Assembly: GCA_038213375.1 (NCBI GenBank)
Contig: JBBQTB010000009.1
Span: 81,607-145,606, forward strand
Length of the DNA: 64,000 nucleotides
Direction of reading: 5' to 3'
Source: JAAUTT01 sp038213375
GTDB lineage: Bacteria > Bacteroidota > Bacteroidia > Bacteroidales > JAAUTT01
The notes under the pieces were generated by a model. That model had not been told where the DNA came from. It saw nothing but the letters and a program-made list of their open reading frames with translations, and did not search any database. Shown here piece after piece: positions 1 to 9,208 of this stretch. The stretch's first letter is position 1. The number at the start of each line of letters is the position of its first letter. The translations under genes and the position numbers were made by a program.

Positions 1-777
1 AATTGTTATTACTCCGCTTCTGATCCATGGGCAACCTATTTTTATTAACAATGGGTTAGCTACTGCAATAGTGCTGGTGTAACTATATCCTTTTTTATTG
101 ATCCCGCTGGCAGTTCCGGTGATGGTATAGGAATCGTCCCAAATCCAAAGTGGAGTTGAATTGTTATCCCATATACGGGTTCTGGTGAATTCGCGTGTAA
201 TAAATTTACCTGAGTTCAGATTGGTTACTTTACCGTCCTGCAATTTTACTTCTATTGTGAATTTTCCGGCTACCAAACCTTTGTTGGTTACAGTCTTAAG
301 TCCTTCAATTTTAATGGAATCATTAATCACAAAATCTGAAAGAAGAATGGTTCTAACAGCATCTTTTTTCCACATTTTTGCAGACTGAGTAATGGAAATG
401 ATACCATTCTTTTTACGACCGTTTTTACCAATCCAGTTTGAGAACTCAACGGTGATTGTTTTAGGGTAAACTGCAGAGTCGCCGGAACCTTTTGTAACTG
501 TTACTTTTCGTGTACCACTAGACGACACCGATTTAAGATCGGGGGAATTGGAATAACTATTACTTTCTTCTGTGGAAACAACATCTTCTGATTCGTTGTA
601 AACCTCATCATACGAATCTCCGGCAGTAGCATCATCTTGAGCAGCTGCGTAAGCATCTTCCTTTGTAACATCAGTGCCACTTGTGTTATTGTCCTTTTTA
701 CAAGATACCATTGCAAACATTCCAAATAGCGCAATCGCTAACAGATAATTCAGATTTCTTGTTATAAAAATTTTTAT
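1..777 (-). CDS. Partial secreted lipoprotein, function unknown (3' end outside window)
   Basis: The minus strand is open without a stop from about 777 to the window edge. An N-terminal hydrophobic stretch (LNYLLAIALFGMFAMVSC) followed by KKDNNT is a Bacteroidota lipoprotein signal with the acylated Cys about 25 residues in. A low-complexity Asp/Ser/Glu linker follows, then a beta-rich region ending in CPWIRSGVITI at the edge. The start is uncertain: the first in-frame ATG (720-718) lies inside the signal sequence, while the natural position for a start, giving IKIFITRN before the hydrophobic core, carries ATA (777-775) just after a stop. I do not recognise the family. Probably surface- or periplasm-attached. 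Confidence 0.6.
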   Translation of the reverse strand, partial: MKIFITRNLNYLLAIALFGMFAMVSCKKDNNTSGTDVTKEDAYAAAQDDATAGDSYDEVYNESEDVVSTEESNSYSNSPDLKSVSSSGTRKVTVTKGSGDSAVYPKTITVEFSNWIGKNGRKKNGIISITQSAKMWKKDAVRTILLSDFVINDSIKIEGLKTVTNKGLVAGKFTIEVKLQDGKVTNLNSGKFITREFTRTRIWDNNSTPLWIWDDSYTITGTASGINKKGYSYTSTIAVANPLLIKIGCPWIRSGVITI

Positions 778-1107
778 TTGTTAAAAATTTATTTTTTGTT
801 AATTTCTAACTTAGATGAGTGTATAAGGAAAAGGTTTAATTTTAATTGAAATATTTTTTTGAAGGTGAAATAAAAAACTGCTTTATCACATTAATTCAAT
901 TGTTTAAAAGCTATTATTTTTTTGTAGATATTTTGTATTTGAATATATTTGAAGGATAAAACAATGTTATAAGTATTATATGCTTCCTGGAAATCGAATA
1001 AAACTATTAAGTGCCTCAATGATAGTAAAATATGAAAAATGATTATTGATCAATATGATTCGATAGTAATTTTGATATATTCTTCATTAACACAATAAAA
1101 GAGAAAT
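778..1107. other. AT-rich divergent intergenic region
   Basis: This spacer separates the minus-strand lipoprotein from the plus-strand glycosyltransferase. I see no gene in it. It is strongly AT-rich and must hold promoters for both neighbours; the plus-strand one is listed separately. Confidence 0.6.
1045..1074 (+). promoter_or_regulatory. Candidate housekeeping promoter for the glycosyltransferase
   Basis: TAATTTTG at 1067-1074 matches the Bacteroidota -7 consensus TAnnTTTG. ATTG at 1045-1048, 18 nt upstream, is one mismatch from the -33 TTTG. The start codon is 33 nt after the box. Confidence 0.4.
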
Positions 1108-2655
1108 ATGGGTTCTAAAATCAGACTTTTTATTGATCAGTACTGGATATTAATCATTCTGTTAGTCGTAAAATTTATCCTTCAGTATATTCTGGTAAAT
1201 CCGGTTTATGAATTGCATCGCGATGAATTTTTGCATCTTGGTCAGGCTAACCATTTGTCATTCGGATATATTTCTGTTCCACCATTTACCTCCTGGATAT
1301 CGAAAATAATATACCTGTTAGGTGGAAGTATTTTTTTTGTGCGTTTTTTTCCTGCCCTTTTCGGGGTTTTAACCATTGTTTTTGCTTGGCTGCTGGTTGA
1401 ACGATTAGGCGGTAAATTATTTTCTAAAATATTAGTTGCATGTGCATTAGTATTTTCTGTGATGATGCGCCTGAATATTTTATTTCAACCTAACTCATTC
1501 GAAATTCTTGCATGGACAATTATATTTTATCTGCTGGTAACCTATATAAAAACAGAACAACCCAAATATGTGATTTATTGTGCATTCGTAATAGTTTTAG
1601 GCTTTTATAACAAGTATAACATTGCATTCCCTCTTATTGGGTTATTGGTTGGCTTTTTGGTGTTTCCCCAGCGAAAGTTATTTACTGATAAAATATTTTG
1701 GAAAGCATTGATAATAATCTTAGTTTTAGTTTTGCCAAATGTGATATGGCAATTCATACATCATTTGCCGGTTATTCATCACATGCAACGGTTAAAGGAA
1801 ACTCAGCTGGATAATAATTCTATCTTAGGTTTTCTAAAAGGGCAGTTAGTATTCTTTTTTGGATCATTGCCTTTGATCATTGCCGCTTTAATTGCTTTCG
1901 TCCATTACAAGCCATTCAGACCATACAGGTTTATTGGCATTGCTTTTACTGTTGCAATCGTTCTTTTTGCCCTTTTAAAAGCAAAGGATTATTATGCTGC
2001 CGGCTTATACCCTGCGCTGTTGGCATTTGGGAGCGTATATATTGAAAAATTACTTGGGCAGGGCTGGAAAATTTATATTGGTTATGTACTTATTTTGGTG
2101 AACCTTGCACTGTTTATCATGGTATCCAAATACCTATTTCCTGTGCTTCAGCCCGTGTCGATTGTTGAAAATAAAGCAGGTTTTGAAAGATTTGGAATGT
2201 TACGTTGGGAAGACGGGAAAAACCATGCCCTTCCTCAGGATTTTGCGGATATGTTAGGATGGAAGGAGGTGGCCCAAAAATCACTGGCAGCTTACAATAT
2301 GATTTCTGTTAACGAAAAAGATCAAACACTGGTATTTTGTGATAATTATGGACAAACTGGTGCATTAAATTATTACAACCGCAATAAAATGCCCGAGGCA
2401 TATTCCTTTAATACTGACTATATTTTTTGGCTACCACGTATGGTTAAAATTAAAAATGTATTACTAGTTGGAAATAAACCCAGTAATGAAATATTGGCAT
2501 TGTTTAAAAACTGTAACTTGTTTGGAGTGGTTGAAAACGAATATGCCAGAGAAAATGGTACCGGTATTTATTTGTTAACAGGAGCAAAGGATGAATTTAC
2601 ATCCTTATTTTATCAGATGGCAGATAAGCGGATAGCACAATTTAATATATTTTAA
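1108..2655 (+). CDS. ArnT/PMT-like integral membrane glycosyltransferase (GT-C fold)
   Basis: A 515-residue polytopic membrane protein that probably transfers a sugar from a polyprenyl-phosphate donor to a lipid or protein acceptor on the outer face of the inner membrane. About ten hydrophobic segments fill residues 12-345. The first loop carries LHRDEFLHL with the acidic pair D39-E40, the signature position of the PMT_2/ArnT superfamily, followed by the conserved VPPFTSW. The soluble C-terminal 150 residues have no motif I recognise. It stands alone, with its own candidate promoter. The superfamily call is firm; donor and acceptor cannot be read from the sequence. Confidence 0.75.
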   Translation: MGSKIRLFIDQYWILIILLVVKFILQYILVNPVYELHRDEFLHLGQANHLSFGYISVPPFTSWISKIIYLLGGSIFFVRFFPALFGVLTIVFAWLLVERLGGKLFSKILVACALVFSVMMRLNILFQPNSFEILAWTIIFYLLVTYIKTEQPKYVIYCAFVIVLGFYNKYNIAFPLIGLLVGFLVFPQRKLFTDKIFWKALIIILVLVLPNVIWQFIHHLPVIHHMQRLKETQLDNNSILGFLKGQLVFFFGSLPLIIAALIAFVHYKPFRPYRFIGIAFTVAIVLFALLKAKDYYAAGLYPALLAFGSVYIEKLLGQGWKIYIGYVLILVNLALFIMVSKYLFPVLQPVSIVENKAGFERFGMLRWEDGKNHALPQDFADMLGWKEVAQKSLAAYNMISVNEKDQTLVFCDNYGQTGALNYYNRNKMPEAYSFNTDYIFWLPRMVKIKNVLLVGNKPSNEILALFKNCNLFGVVENEYARENGTGIYLLTGAKDEFTSLFYQMADKRIAQFNIF

Positions 2656-2764
2656 AATGGAGATGAGTTTAAAAATTTGTTTTGATCGTAGGTTTATATT
2701 CACAAATAGACACAAAATTTAGATTGATCATTGATTTTTTCTACTCAATAAAACAATATTTATT

Positions 2765-3262
2765 ATGAATGAGATTTTACTTATCAGCCAGGAAATTAAA
2801 CTTTTAGTAGATGAATGGGAACCAAAGCTATTGTCGCTATCTTTGGAAGTGATATCTCAACGACGAAACGGTCAAAACCGGACTATTAAGCAGATTTTAG
2901 GACATCTGGTAGATTCTGCCTCAAACAACACGCACAGGATCGTTCATTTGCAATATCAACCAAGTCCTCTCATTTTTCCGGATTACGCACATCATGGAAA
3001 TAACGAACGATGGATTATGATTCAGAACTATCAGGACGAAAATTGGTACAATCTGATACAACTTTGGAAATATTCGAACCTGCATTTCGCTCATATTATA
3101 CAATATATAAATTCAGGGAAACTGGCGAATGTTTGGCCTTCTGCACTAAATGAACAAATATCTCTCAAGTCAATGGTGTTGGGATATCCTAACCATTTTA
3201 AACTTCATTGTAATGAAATAAATGAGTTGATAAATAAGGAGTTCGAAGTTGAGGGTAAGTGA
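2765..3262 (+). CDS. DinB/YfiT-superfamily four-helix-bundle protein
   Basis: A 165-residue cytosolic protein matching the DinB fold. It has a helix with GHLVDSASN (H47) near residues 46-54 and a C-terminal helix with YPNHFKLHCNEI (H144 and H148). The three histidines are at the usual metal-binding positions of the family. Members include thiol-S-transferases of the bacillithiol type and many uncharacterised stress proteins, so the metal site is predicted but the reaction is not. It is a monocistronic gene with no obvious tie to the sugar genes nearby. Confidence 0.7.
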   Translation: MNEILLISQEIKLLVDEWEPKLLSLSLEVISQRRNGQNRTIKQILGHLVDSASNNTHRIVHLQYQPSPLIFPDYAHHGNNERWIMIQNYQDENWYNLIQLWKYSNLHFAHIIQYINSGKLANVWPSALNEQISLKSMVLGYPNHFKLHCNEINELINKEFEVEGK

Positions 3263-3324
3263 TATTTTTGAATTTGAGACTATATCCCTTTTCGGCATTC
3301 ACCTGAATAATTAAATGAAACTGA

Positions 3325-3332
3325 TACTTTTG
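3325..3332 (+). promoter_or_regulatory. Candidate -7 promoter box upstream of the vWA gene
   Basis: TACTTTTG matches TAnnTTTG and lies 23 nt before the start codon at 3356. The same octamer occurs upstream of the genes at 19620 and 28299. No good -33 TTTG is seen at the right distance. Confidence 0.35.
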
Positions 3333-3355
3333 GAATTCACTTAAATTATAGCCTT

Positions 3356-4516
3356 ATGTCATCCCATCCTTACATAAAAAAGAGCATTATTGTGTTCGTA
3401 GTTTTCTTGATGTCTCATCAGTCATTCTCAATGTTGGGATATACTCCGGTGTCAGAAAATTTGCATAGTGTTTTATTCCTTATTGATATATCGGGGAGTA
3501 TGAAGGGAGCAAAAATTGATTCCGTAAAAAGCGCCACAAAACGAATTGTAAGAATGTTGTTGCCATGTAATACTGAGTTTTCGGTGATGGCATATTCAGG
3601 CAAAAAGGAAAAACCTGACATATTCAGCTTGCCTTTTTCCACCAACGAGTTCGAGTTGGTCACATTTATCGACGGGTTAAAAGCCGAAGGAGGTACACCA
3701 TTAGGAGCTGCATTAAAAAGGGGAAGTTTCTGTTTTACCAGCGATAAAAATCCCAAATCGGTGCAGCAAACAATTATATTGTTAAGCGATGGGAGAAGCG
3801 ATGATAATATTTCCGAAGCATTAAAAGATCTAAAAGATCGAAAAACAGCTATTAAATGCGAATGCATTGGGTTCGATATAGTAAACGATAAACCCGCTCA
3901 AGAGCAGTTGAAATTGATCGCCAAAGAAACAGGAGGAGAATATTACGTGGCTTCTGATGTTTCGAATGTGGTAAAAGCATTTTTGAAATCGAGCATTAAA
4001 ACCATCATTCGCGAAATACCTGTAGAAGTGCGCAAAAGCACGGAAAAGTTCAATTTTCCAGTACTTTCCGGCAATGTTTATCGAATGCTTACCAATCAGA
4101 ATTGGGTAGTTGATTCCATTCAGGTCAATGTTTCCAATGCTTTGTTTGATATTACGCAACTGATTGCCGAAGAGAATATGCAGGACACTCTGCCCAAATC
4201 ACTGGTTTTCGATAATTCCAACACTATTTCGCTTTTCATTAATAAAGGTACGCAGGCCGATATCAATAAAAAATGGATAGAAGGAACGTTCCGGTTCGAC
4301 AACAACATATTGTCAATTACGGTTCAACAATATTTTCTGAAATTGGTAATAAAGAAGATAGAAAAGAACTATCTGGTTTTATGCGTAAATAAGTTCAAAA
4401 ACCGCACGGGAGACATGGATGCGGTGAGCGAAGAAGTATGCGATTGCAACAATAAAATGAATGCTTCACAGCCATATATATTCATATACTGTTCGCAAGC
4501 CGGGTGCAATAACTGA
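3356..4516 (+). CDS. Secreted von Willebrand factor A domain protein
   Basis: 386 residues with an N-terminal signal-like hydrophobic segment (about 10-26), then a vWA domain at about 37-215 with a complete MIDAS site: DISGS (D44, S46, S48), T115 in GGTPLG, and D146 in LLSDGRSD. Such domains bind a divalent metal and mediate protein-protein contacts. The 170 residues after the vWA domain match no family I know and contain several Cys near the C-terminus (CDCNN, CSQAGC). A short fragment of a paralogue of this C-terminal region, around SGNVYRMLTNQNW, lies at 39643-39729. A plausible role is cell-surface or periplasmic scaffolding, but this is not shown. Confidence 0.75.
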   Translation: MSSHPYIKKSIIVFVVFLMSHQSFSMLGYTPVSENLHSVLFLIDISGSMKGAKIDSVKSATKRIVRMLLPCNTEFSVMAYSGKKEKPDIFSLPFSTNEFELVTFIDGLKAEGGTPLGAALKRGSFCFTSDKNPKSVQQTIILLSDGRSDDNISEALKDLKDRKTAIKCECIGFDIVNDKPAQEQLKLIAKETGGEYYVASDVSNVVKAFLKSSIKTIIREIPVEVRKSTEKFNFPVLSGNVYRMLTNQNWVVDSIQVNVSNALFDITQLIAEENMQDTLPKSLVFDNSNTISLFINKGTQADINKKWIEGTFRFDNNILSITVQQYFLKLVIKKIEKNYLVLCVNKFKNRTGDMDAVSEEVCDCNNKMNASQPYIFIYCSQAGCNN

Positions 4517-4533
4517 CAATTTGAGTGCGTATT

Positions 4534-4564
4534 ACCCTAAGGTGAAAGTCTTAACCTTCGGGGT
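4534..4564 (+). terminator. Imperfect hairpin after the vWA gene
   Basis: ACCCTAAGGT (4534-4543) can pair with ACCTTCGGGGT (4554-4564) around a 10-nt loop, with one bulge. No T-run follows, so it may be only a structured 3' end. Confidence 0.3.
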
Positions 4565-4766
4565 TTGACTTTATCCCTTGCAGCTTAAGCAGTAAGCAAT
4601 AAATATGGTTGAATGTCAATTAGTTTAGTGTCTTAATGAAACTTTTTCTTTAATAATTAAAATATATCCTTAATTTCATAGGGTAAGTAAATTCCACTTT
4701 TGATGAGATATGTGAAATGGTAACCACATTTAAAATCTTTCCTTTAAAACTCAAATTATACGAATC

Positions 4767-5978
4767 ATGAAGAAACTTGTAATTGTATTTTTTATCCTTT
4801 ATGGCTTTATCGTCTCAGCACAGAAATTCCAGAATTTAGCATTAACTCCTCCAATGGGATGGAACAGTTGGAACAAATTCCAATGTAATGTAAGCGAGAA
4901 ACTGTTAAAGGAGACTGCTGATGCGTTAGTTTCGACGGGAATGCGCGATGCCGGGTATACCTATATCGTTATTGACGATTGCTGGCAGGTTAGTCGCGAC
5001 AGCATGGGTTTTATTGTGGCCGATCCTGAAAGATTTCCTTCAGGAATTAAAGCCTTGGCTGATTACATTCACGCAAAAGGTTTAAAATTTGGTATTTATT
5101 CCTGCGCCGGAACAAAAACCTGTGCAGGTCGTCCCGGTGGTCGTGGTCACGAGTTTCAGGATGCATATATGTATGCCAAATGGGGCGTTGACTACCTGAA
5201 ATACGACTGGTGTAGCAGCGACGGTCAGAATCAAAAGGAGTCTTACACATTGATGAGCCGGATGCTAAAAGAAGCCGGAAGGCCAATTGTTTTTAGTCTT
5301 TGCGAATGGGGTGGGAGTAGACCCTGGGAATGGGCCGGTGATGTTGGTCATTTATGGAGAACTACGGGCGATATTACCGATTGCTTCGATTGCGAGAATA
5401 AACATACGGGTTATTCGAACTGGGGAGTGATGAAAATTCTGGATATGCAGATAGAAATGCGCCAATTTGCCGGCCCGGGACATTGGAATGACCCCGATAT
5501 GCTCGAAGTTGGAAACGGCGGAATGACCGAAAATGAAGATAGGGCACATTTTGCGATGTGGTGTATGCTGGCAGCTCCGTTAATTGCCGGTAACGATCTG
5601 AAAAGCATGTCGCCACAAACTCGTGCAATCCTCACAAATGCTGATGCTATTAGCATTAATCAGGATGTATTGGGTGTTCAGGGTTTAAAATATAAATCGG
5701 AAGACGGTTTGGAAACATGGTTAAAACCATTGAGTGGTGGCGATTGGGCAATTTGCTTTTTAAACCGATCAGCAGTATCAAAAATGATTGAATATGACTG
5801 GGTGAAGAATGTAGTTTCTGATTCAATATCAAAAAGAAAACTGGACGCTACAGCTGGGGTATTCAAAATTAAAGATGTGTGGTCTAAAAAAGAACTTGGA
5901 AATACGCAAAAAGCATTAAAAGCAGAAGTAAAATCGCATGATGTACTGATGGTTCGATTGATTTTGACTAAAAAATAA
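4767..5978 (+). CDS. GH27 alpha-galactosidase, secreted
   Basis: 403 residues with a signal peptide (1-18, cleavage after VSA). The GH27 barrel begins with TPPMGWNSWN at 27-36, has the IDDCW motif at 69-73, and the nucleophile D147 in YLKYDWC. The acid/base D202 lies in LWRTTGDI, by alignment with human alpha-galactosidase A (WRNFADI). The Cys pattern and WNDPDMLEVGNGG further support the family. The enzyme removes terminal alpha-galactose in a retaining reaction, probably in the periplasm or at the cell surface. A beta-propeller gene starts 35 nt downstream and is probably co-transcribed. Specificity could extend to beta-L-arabinopyranosides, which some GH27 members cleave. Confidence 0.92.
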   Translation: MKKLVIVFFILYGFIVSAQKFQNLALTPPMGWNSWNKFQCNVSEKLLKETADALVSTGMRDAGYTYIVIDDCWQVSRDSMGFIVADPERFPSGIKALADYIHAKGLKFGIYSCAGTKTCAGRPGGRGHEFQDAYMYAKWGVDYLKYDWCSSDGQNQKESYTLMSRMLKEAGRPIVFSLCEWGGSRPWEWAGDVGHLWRTTGDITDCFDCENKHTGYSNWGVMKILDMQIEMRQFAGPGHWNDPDMLEVGNGGMTENEDRAHFAMWCMLAAPLIAGNDLKSMSPQTRAILTNADAISINQDVLGVQGLKYKSEDGLETWLKPLSGGDWAICFLNRSAVSKMIEYDWVKNVVSDSISKRKLDATAGVFKIKDVWSKKELGNTQKALKAEVKSHDVLMVRLILTKK

Positions 5979-6013
5979 AAGCTTTTTAAACCACAAAACT
6001 AAAATTTCGGAAA

Positions 6014-7006
6014 ATGAAACCCAATTTACTGCTTTCAATTATTCTAATCTTTTTGTGGACTTTTGCTGGCGCACAAACTGCAACAAAAAATTATAAAATT
6101 CCTGGCAAAGGCATAAAACAACATGATTTCCTATATGCAGGTGAGTGGGATATGCGGAAGCCACAGGCTCAATCGATGTTCCTTGTGCGCAATGGAAAGG
6201 TAGTATGGCAATACTCCATACCTCTGCGAACTGCAACGGGAGGAATACAGGAATTCGACGATGCTACGTTACTTTCAAATGGTAATATTGTGTATGCCTG
6301 CATGTCGGGCGCCGGAATTATTACACCCGAAAAAAACATTATCTGGCAATTTATCTGTCCGGTGGGTACTGAAACTCATTCCTGTCAACCCATCGGGAAA
6401 GACAGTGTATTAATGGTGCTGAATGGTTTTCCTGGTAAAGTACTGATGTTTAATACAGCTACCAATACTTTATTAAAAGAAATTGTCATTCCAACTACTG
6501 CAACCAGCACTCATGGACAATTTCGCCATGTACGAATCACCAAAAATAAAACCATCATGGTGGGGCTTTTTGCCGAAAAGAAAGTGGTTGAATTTGATTT
6601 GGATGGAAAGGTAGTTTGGTCAGTTGATGCACCTTCTGCATGGTCGGCTATTCGGTTGCACAATGGCAACACCCTTATTTCGGGCGATGGAATGAGTTAC
6701 ACCCGCGAAGTGAATATGAAAGGGGAAACAGTTTGGGAATTGACGCAAAAAGATGTGCCATTCAAATTGTACAACAACCAGACAGCTAATCGACTAGCAA
6801 ATGGTAACACTGTAATCAGCAATTGGTGCGCTGGTAACAATAAAACAGAGGAATGGGTCGGAACAGTTCAGGTTTTCGAGGTAACTCCCGATAAAAAAGT
6901 AGTTTGGGCATTATCGTCATGGGATAACCCCGATTTAGGGCCAAGTACATCCATCCAATTACTCGGTGAACCAGGCAATCCCGATAATGGCGACCTTCAA
7001 CGATAA
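6014..7006 (+). CDS. Secreted beta-propeller protein (PQQ/arylsulfotransferase-like repeats)
   Basis: 330 residues with a signal peptide ending near residue 20 (FAGAQ). Recurrent blade-like units contain NGN followed by beta-strands (LLSNGNIVYA, RLHNGNTLIS, RLANGNTVIS) alternating with KVVW, NIIW, KVVW and KVVWAL strands. This is the pattern of PQQ-like or arylsulfotransferase-type six-bladed propellers. No catalytic residues can be assigned. It sits 35 nt after the GH27 gene, so it may bind or process a product of the same substrate. A role as a sugar-binding or lyase-like accessory protein is possible but unproven. Confidence 0.65.
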   Translation: MKPNLLLSIILIFLWTFAGAQTATKNYKIPGKGIKQHDFLYAGEWDMRKPQAQSMFLVRNGKVVWQYSIPLRTATGGIQEFDDATLLSNGNIVYACMSGAGIITPEKNIIWQFICPVGTETHSCQPIGKDSVLMVLNGFPGKVLMFNTATNTLLKEIVIPTTATSTHGQFRHVRITKNKTIMVGLFAEKKVVEFDLDGKVVWSVDAPSAWSAIRLHNGNTLISGDGMSYTREVNMKGETVWELTQKDVPFKLYNNQTANRLANGNTVISNWCAGNNKTEEWVGTVQVFEVTPDKKVVWALSSWDNPDLGPSTSIQLLGEPGNPDNGDLQR

Positions 7007-7231
7007 AATTGTTAAAACTTTAGTTTATAATTAAAATAAATATTTAAATAAGCACAAACGATCACATATAAAAGAAAATATGCAATTTTATCAGTCTTAA
7101 ACTTTGCTCAGGTCTAACAAAAATTTCAGGTCTGATAGTTTAAATTAGTTTTAATTCTAAGATAATTTCAAGATTTAACAGTTTTGTTATCTTTATCACT
7201 AAATTAATGTCATCATAAAAACTTAACTAAG

Positions 7232-8923
7232 ATGAATCAGTCTCTCATTAAAAAAGTAACTAATTTGATCAAAGATTCATGGGGCAAAATAGTAATCATT
7301 ATCATCGGAATTGCCGCCACCCTCTGGTTTTTGATAAGGGTAATTCCAAAACCATCACGGGCATCATACCCATGTCAGCAGGCTGCATTTCCTGTAGCAT
7401 CGGGATTTGTACTCTGGTTGATAAGCTTATTCGCCCTAAAACCGCTGATGAAAAAGATGAAGTCTTTCATTCCGTCACATAAGTGGTTAGGTTACACAAT
7501 GTCCATGCTTGTAATGGGCAGTTTCGTTATTTGGACAGTAACTATTTACAGCAACGACACCAGTGCGTTAAATATTAAAAAAACAACCAATTATAACTAC
7601 GCTTCAGGAAAATCAAACGAGCCGATTGGAATTGCCAGAGGTATTTTCCCGGGAAGGGTTGTTTGGGCACACGATCCAAAAGCGACCAAATGGAAAGGAA
7701 ACTGGAAATTGGAATCTGACCAATATTGGCTGGATGAAAATACTGATCAGAAGAGAGTTGAGGCAATGCTCGAAACCAATTTGAAACAGTTAACCGGTTC
7801 TAAAAATGTTGAAAATGCCTGGGCTGAAATATTCAAGTTTCACAATGATAAGGTTCGTGGTTTGAAGAACACCGGTTATAAAGCAGGAGAAATTATTGCT
7901 CTGAAACCGAATTTTAACAATACTTATAATCCGGTAAAAAATGACAACTGGACGGATGAATCGCCTCAGTTAATATTGGCAATGATTCGGCAATTGGTCA
8001 ATAATGCACATGTATCTCCCAAGGACATTGTTATTTATGATGTTCGCCGTTATATCCCGCATTACCTGTTAACAAAAGTTTGGAGTGAATATAAAGACGT
8101 TCGTTTTGTTCAGGGTGAAGGACCAAAAAATAGCCAGCCAAAAAATACAGGATATGGTGATTTCCATGGCCTTGAAGCTCCTGTTTGGGTTCAAGGCATC
8201 ACCTATTCAAACGGAAAATATGATAAGGCTCGCAATATCCCAAAACAAGTATTCGATGCTATTTATCTGATTAACATGGCTATGCTCAAAGCTCATTCCT
8301 ATCCTTACAATACCATGGAAGATGGCGACGAAGGGCAGACCGGTATTACCATGTGTGGCAAAAATCATTTTGGTTCCATTGAAGGTACACCGGAATTACA
8401 TGCGGCAATTAATACAAATCAGGAAGGTTTGAAAAATGTGTATTCTCCGATGGTAGATTTGGCAGCTTCGCCGAATCTTGGGGCAAAAACAATCCTTTAT
8501 TTGCTAGATGGTCTTTACTGTGGACGAAAATGGAAAACATACCCGCTTCATTTTCCTAATCCTCCATTTAATAATGCTGTTGAACCATACGAAAATACTT
8601 CATGGCCGGCAAGTATTCTAACCTCTTTGGATGGTGTGGCTCTCGACTGTGTGGGACTTGACATTTACAATTCGCAAACAAAAAACAACATCGGTAAGGA
8701 CGGCAATTCGAGAATGCTTTTACGCGAAAATGCCGACGAATATTTGAAAGAAATGGCTCAAGCCGGAAACCCACCATCGAAAACCAAATACATGCAAAAT
8801 GGCAAACAACTCAATAGTTTGGGCGTTTTTGAACATTGGGATAATGATCTTTCGAGAAAGTATTCGCGCAATCTGGATCCTAAATCAGGAAAAGGTATTG
8901 AACTTATTTATAAACCAATGTAA
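7232..8923 (+). CDS. DUF362 protein with N-terminal membrane anchor
   Basis: 563 residues. Three hydrophobic segments (about 18-38, 53-72 and 86-105) precede a long soluble domain of the DUF362 type. Between the first two lies the cysteine motif RASYPCQQAAFP (around residue 47), typical of this subgroup. The soluble part has IALKPNFNN, IVIYDVRRY, INMAMLKAHSYP and GITMCGKNHFGSIEG, all characteristic of DUF362. Its function is unknown; some family members carry Fe-S clusters, but no ferredoxin-type CxxCxxC motif is seen here. It has its own spacer upstream and a strong terminator downstream, so it is probably a single-gene unit within the hydrolase cluster. Confidence 0.8.
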   Translation: MNQSLIKKVTNLIKDSWGKIVIIIIGIAATLWFLIRVIPKPSRASYPCQQAAFPVASGFVLWLISLFALKPLMKKMKSFIPSHKWLGYTMSMLVMGSFVIWTVTIYSNDTSALNIKKTTNYNYASGKSNEPIGIARGIFPGRVVWAHDPKATKWKGNWKLESDQYWLDENTDQKRVEAMLETNLKQLTGSKNVENAWAEIFKFHNDKVRGLKNTGYKAGEIIALKPNFNNTYNPVKNDNWTDESPQLILAMIRQLVNNAHVSPKDIVIYDVRRYIPHYLLTKVWSEYKDVRFVQGEGPKNSQPKNTGYGDFHGLEAPVWVQGITYSNGKYDKARNIPKQVFDAIYLINMAMLKAHSYPYNTMEDGDEGQTGITMCGKNHFGSIEGTPELHAAINTNQEGLKNVYSPMVDLAASPNLGAKTILYLLDGLYCGRKWKTYPLHFPNPPFNNAVEPYENTSWPASILTSLDGVALDCVGLDIYNSQTKNNIGKDGNSRMLLRENADEYLKEMAQAGNPPSKTKYMQNGKQLNSLGVFEHWDNDLSRKYSRNLDPKSGKGIELIYKPM

Positions 8924-8944
8924 GAATCTGTAAAAAAATTATAA

Positions 8945-8992
8945 AACCACTGTTGAACCCATTTTGGGGGGCAACAGTGGTTGGCTTTTTAT
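8945..8992 (+). terminator. Rho-independent terminator after the DUF362 gene
   Basis: A perfect 11-bp stem AACCACTGTTG (8945-8955) and CAACAGTGGTT (8972-8982) is followed by GGCTTTTTATT. It is the clearest intrinsic terminator in the left half of the window. Confidence 0.9.
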
Positions 8993-9208
8993 TCCTCCAG
9001 TTTCACTAGAGTAATTCAAGTTCCTCAGATTTGGATGTCTAAATAAACCTTATTATGGATTAATTTAAACATCCATCGGTATAACCTATTGAAAATTAAT
9101 AAAATAACTCATTAAACCTGAAGGAATCGAATTTCAAAATAGACAGAAATAATTAAATTTAAATTGCCTCTAAAATTCAATGCAAAAACTTATAAACTAA
9201 CCAAAAGG

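Noticed and set aside
3418..3867. Long antisense reading frame over the vWA gene
   Set aside because: The sense strand encodes a clear vWA domain with a full MIDAS site; the antisense product has no family features.
9164..9208. Upstream TTG start for the GH59 gene
   Set aside because: It would add 15 basic residues before an otherwise normal signal peptide; the ATG at 9209 is better.
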